64,000 nt of DNA from Longimicrobium terrae (GTDB lineage: Bacteria; Gemmatimonadota; Gemmatimonadetes; Longimicrobiales; Longimicrobiaceae). Within the stretch, counting starts at the first letter, position 1. Each line of letters starts with the position of its first letter. Of this stretch, positions 61,577 to 64,000 are shown piece by piece. Position numbers and translations under genes: made by a program. Below the pieces are notes generated by a model that saw nothing but the letters and a program-made list of their open reading frames with translations, made no database searches and was not told the origin of the DNA. Location: the NCBI RefSeq assembly GCF_014202995.1, contig NZ_JACHIA010000015.1, forward strand, positions 1 to 64,000, written 5' to 3'.

Positions 61577-64000
61577 ATGAAGTTTCGAGTCGCGACCTGG
61601 ATCGCCCCCGTTCTCGCGGTGGCGATCCTGATGGCGCCGCCCGCGAGCGCCGAGCAGCGAGCGGCGCCGGCACTCCGGCGCCCCGTAACGGCCAGTTTCC
61701 GGGACGCGCCGCTGATCGACGTTCTGCGGGCCATCGCCGAGCAGGCGGGGTTCCGGCTGTCGTACAACAGCGGCGCTCTCCCCGCCCAGCGCCCCCTGAC
61801 GCTCGTGCTGCGCGGCGTTCCCGCGGACGACGCGCTCCGCCGCGCGCTGGCGGGCACGGGATTCACCTGGCGTGAGGCGGGGGGACAGATCGCCCTGGTG
61901 CCCGCCCCGGCGGAGAGGGCGGCGAGGCAGGAAGCCGGCCGCATCGACGGCCGCGTGGTGAGTGCCGCTTCGGGCGAGCCGGTGCCGGGTGCGGCGGTGA
62001 GTGTGGCCGGAACCGCGCTGTCGGTGCAGACGGGGCCGGACGGGCGCTTCACCCTGCCGCGGGTTCCCGCAGGGCGCCGCGACGTGCGGGTGGAGCGGCT
62101 GGGATACGCCGCGAAGTCGGTGACCGGCGTGCAGGTGAACGCGGGCCGGTCCACGGAGCTGGAGGTGGCGCTGGATGCGCGCAGCCTGATGCTGGAGGGA
62201 GTGACGGTGACCGCGGAGCAGGAGCGGGGCTCCACGGGGGCCCTGCTGCGCGAGCGCCGGCAGGCCGCCACGGTGACGGACGTGGTGGGGCGCCGGCAGA
62301 TCGAGGCGTCTCCCGACGCCGACGCGGGCGCGGTGCTGCGGCGCGTCCCCGCGGCGGAGGTGCGGGAGGGCAAGTACGTGTACATCCGCGGCCTGGGCGA
62401 CCGCTACGGAAACGTGACGCTGAACGGCGCGTCGCTCCCGTCGCTCACCCCGGACCGCAAGTCCGTTCCGCTGGACATGATTCCCTCCAACCTCCTGGAG
62501 TCGGTGGTCACCAGCAAGGGGTACACGCCCGACCTGCCCGGCGACTACGCCGGCGGTCTGGTGCAGCTGCGCACCCGCGACGTGCCCCCGCAGCGCATCC
62601 TGCGGCTGACCACGGCGATGGGGTACAACAGCGCGGGCTCGCTGCGCCAGGGATGGCTGTTTGACGGGTGCGACGCGGACTGGACCGCCTTCGCCACCTG
62701 CACCGACCTTCCCGAGTCGCTTCCGGGCGACACCGTGGCCTTCGGGACGGGCGGCCAGACGGCGGAGGAGCGGGCGCGCATCGCCCGCGCGTATTCCGGC
62801 GTGCTGCCGTGGACGCCCACCCGGCGCGAGATCCCGCTCAACCGCGGCGTGGAGCTCACCTACGGCGACGAGCTGCGGATCCTGGGGACCCCCGTGGGCG
62901 TGATCTCGTCGCTGGACTGGTCCGATTCGTACGCCGCGCGTGACGGGTACGTGTCGCGGACGGTGCAGGGCAACATCACCCCGGGCGTGCTGCAGTACAT
63001 CACCGACTACTCGGCGTCCGGGTACGGCGGGCGCGACGTGTCGCTGGGCGGGCTCGCCAAGGTCAGCGTTCCGTTCGGCAGCGCGCACCGGGTGTCGCTT
63101 TCGGGGATCATGAACCGGCTGCAGGAGGACCGGGTGGAGATCCTGGAGGGGTACGCTTCGCTCACTTCCGACGGCCACTTCGCCACGCCGCAGCTGGCCC
63201 GCGTGCAGAGCACCCTGTGGAACCTGCAGCTGGACGGGGAGCACCGCCTGGGGCGCCCCGTTCTGGAATGGCGCGCCACCCGCTCCCGGTCGGAACGGTA
63301 CGAGCCGGGAAGCCGCGCCTCGCTTCTGCGCGGCGCCGGGGGCGGCACCGAGGCCGGCGGCTACGACGGCATCGGGGGAACGCTGGAATCGGAGTACGAC
63401 TGGCTCAACGAGCCTCCCGGCGGCCGCGTGCTGCACGGGGACATGGACGAGACGGCGTGGTCCGGCGGGGTGGACCTCACCGTTCCGTTCCGCCTGCGCG
63501 GGGCGGACGCGCGCATCAAGCTCGGCGGTGCGCTGGATCTGCGGGAGCGGGACGCTCTGCAGCGCACACTGCTCTTCCGGGTGGACGACGCGGCACGGGG
63601 CACGCCGCTGGATTCACTCTTCAGCGACGGCAACATCGGCACGGTGGTGAGCACGCGCGAGTTCACGCGCAGCGACGACAGCTCGGTGGGCGAATCCAGC
63701 GTCCGCGCGGTGTACGGCATGCTGGACATGGAGCCGCTGCCCCGGCTGCGGGTGGTGCTGGGCGCCCGGGTGGAGGCCGCGCGGCAGGAGGTGAACGCGG
63801 TGAACCAGTTCGGGGACCCCGCGGCGGACCTGGAGGGCACCCGGGGCTTCAACGAGAGCACCGACGTGCTTCCCGCGCTCAACCTCACCTGGCGCCTGAC
63901 CCCGCGAATGAACCTGCGCGGCGGCTTCTCGCGCACGCTGGCACGCCCGCAGTTCCGGGAGATCGCCACGTTCTTCTACCAGGACTACTTCGGCGGCATC
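61577..64000 (+). CDS. TonB-dependent receptor with STN domain (partial, runs off window)
   Basis: 808 codons are visible and no stop is reached. A signal peptide (ATWIAPVLAVAILMAPPASA) is followed by an STN domain (about 38-90; ASFRDAPLIDVLRAIAEQAGFRLSY) that signals to FecR, a CarboxypepD_reg-like beta-sandwich (about 120-200; GRIDGRVVSAASGEPVPGA), a plug domain (VREGKYVYIRGLGDRYGNVTLNG; YAGGLVQLRTRD) and the start of the beta-barrel. The plug matches the TonB-dependent receptor subgroup with YIRGLGDRY. It is 39 bp after fecR, forming a FecR-receptor signalling pair for an unknown ligand. Confidence 0.9.
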   Translation, partial: MKFRVATWIAPVLAVAILMAPPASAEQRAAPALRRPVTASFRDAPLIDVLRAIAEQAGFRLSYNSGALPAQRPLTLVLRGVPADDALRRALAGTGFTWREAGGQIALVPAPAERAARQEAGRIDGRVVSAASGEPVPGAAVSVAGTALSVQTGPDGRFTLPRVPAGRRDVRVERLGYAAKSVTGVQVNAGRSTELEVALDARSLMLEGVTVTAEQERGSTGALLRERRQAATVTDVVGRRQIEASPDADAGAVLRRVPAAEVREGKYVYIRGLGDRYGNVTLNGASLPSLTPDRKSVPLDMIPSNLLESVVTSKGYTPDLPGDYAGGLVQLRTRDVPPQRILRLTTAMGYNSAGSLRQGWLFDGCDADWTAFATCTDLPESLPGDTVAFGTGGQTAEERARIARAYSGVLPWTPTRREIPLNRGVELTYGDELRILGTPVGVISSLDWSDSYAARDGYVSRTVQGNITPGVLQYITDYSASGYGGRDVSLGGLAKVSVPFGSAHRVSLSGIMNRLQEDRVEILEGYASLTSDGHFATPQLARVQSTLWNLQLDGEHRLGRPVLEWRATRSRSERYEPGSRASLLRGAGGGTEAGGYDGIGGTLESEYDWLNEPPGGRVLHGDMDETAWSGGVDLTVPFRLRGADARIKLGGALDLRERDALQRTLLFRVDDAARGTPLDSLFSDGNIGTVVSTREFTRSDDSSVGESSVRAVYGMLDMEPLPRLRVVLGARVEAARQEVNAVNQFGDPAADLEGTRGFNESTDVLPALNLTWRLTPRMNLRGGFSRTLARPQFREIATFFYQDYFGGI

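Noticed and set aside
58199-63436. A minus-strand open frame of about 1745 codons opposite the peptidase, FecR and receptor genes
   Set aside because: It spans three real genes plus intergenic gaps with terminators, has no recognisable domain, and is a GC-driven shadow.

Overview
The window is very GC-rich chromosomal DNA, densely packed, with many GTG starts and 4-bp ATGA/GTGA overlaps inside operons. The mix of genes points to a Gram-negative, secretion-competent bacterium: a type II secretion operon, a TonB-dependent receptor with an STN domain, FecR, AsmA-like, YbbR and PASTA proteins, bS21, and many secreted proteins ending their signal peptides in A-x-A-Q. Gemmatimonadota, probably Longimicrobium-like, fits best. 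That assignment is an inference from gene content and style, not from a search.

Layout. 0-7 kb: two overlapping minus-strand sensor kinases, one with about eight PAS domains. 7-11 kb: secreted and small proteins, a pentapeptide-repeat protein and tRNA-Lys(TTT). 11-21.3 kb: RidA (minus) and one long type II secretion operon in the order E-G-F-H-I-J-K-L-M-C-D. 21.3-30.2 kb: VIT-family transporter, bS21, cold-shock protein with a glycine-rich tail, lipoproteins, NtrC-type regulator, FAD-linked oxidase, Fur-family regulator. 30.3-45.8 kb: housekeeping block (yebC-ruvC-ruvA, ruvB-queA, tgt-yajC-def-fmt-rsmB-PASTA, TlpA-YbbR-tsaD, phosphoesterase and AsmA-like protein). 45.8-53 kb: response regulator, transsulfuration enzyme, Lrp regulator, DMT exporter, glmM and glmS. 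53-56.9 kb: a compositionally different island with one 1014-residue PHP/SMC-like ATPase gene (TrlF-like). It is bracketed by two copies of the last 129 bp of glmS. 57-64 kb: secreted protein, X-Pro dipeptidyl-peptidase (S15), FecR, and a TonB-dependent receptor that runs off the window end.

The most interesting non-genic content is a set of intergenic repeat families. (1) A composite of four hairpin modules in fixed order (A-B-C-D) near 9.0, 21.4 and 26.2 kb, with module D alone between ruvA and ruvB. (2) An element with termini resembling TAGGGAAGTGCGTGAGTGC that supplies or overlaps stop codons. (3) A 239-bp palindromic element with inverted termini at 46.4 kb. (4) 8-bp and 7-bp microsatellites. 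Several promoters share the pattern TTGnnn, 16-18 bp, TAnnnT.

The best candidate for an undescribed system is the glmS-end island with its lone PHP-ATPase gene. An anti-phage role is inferred from architecture and context only.
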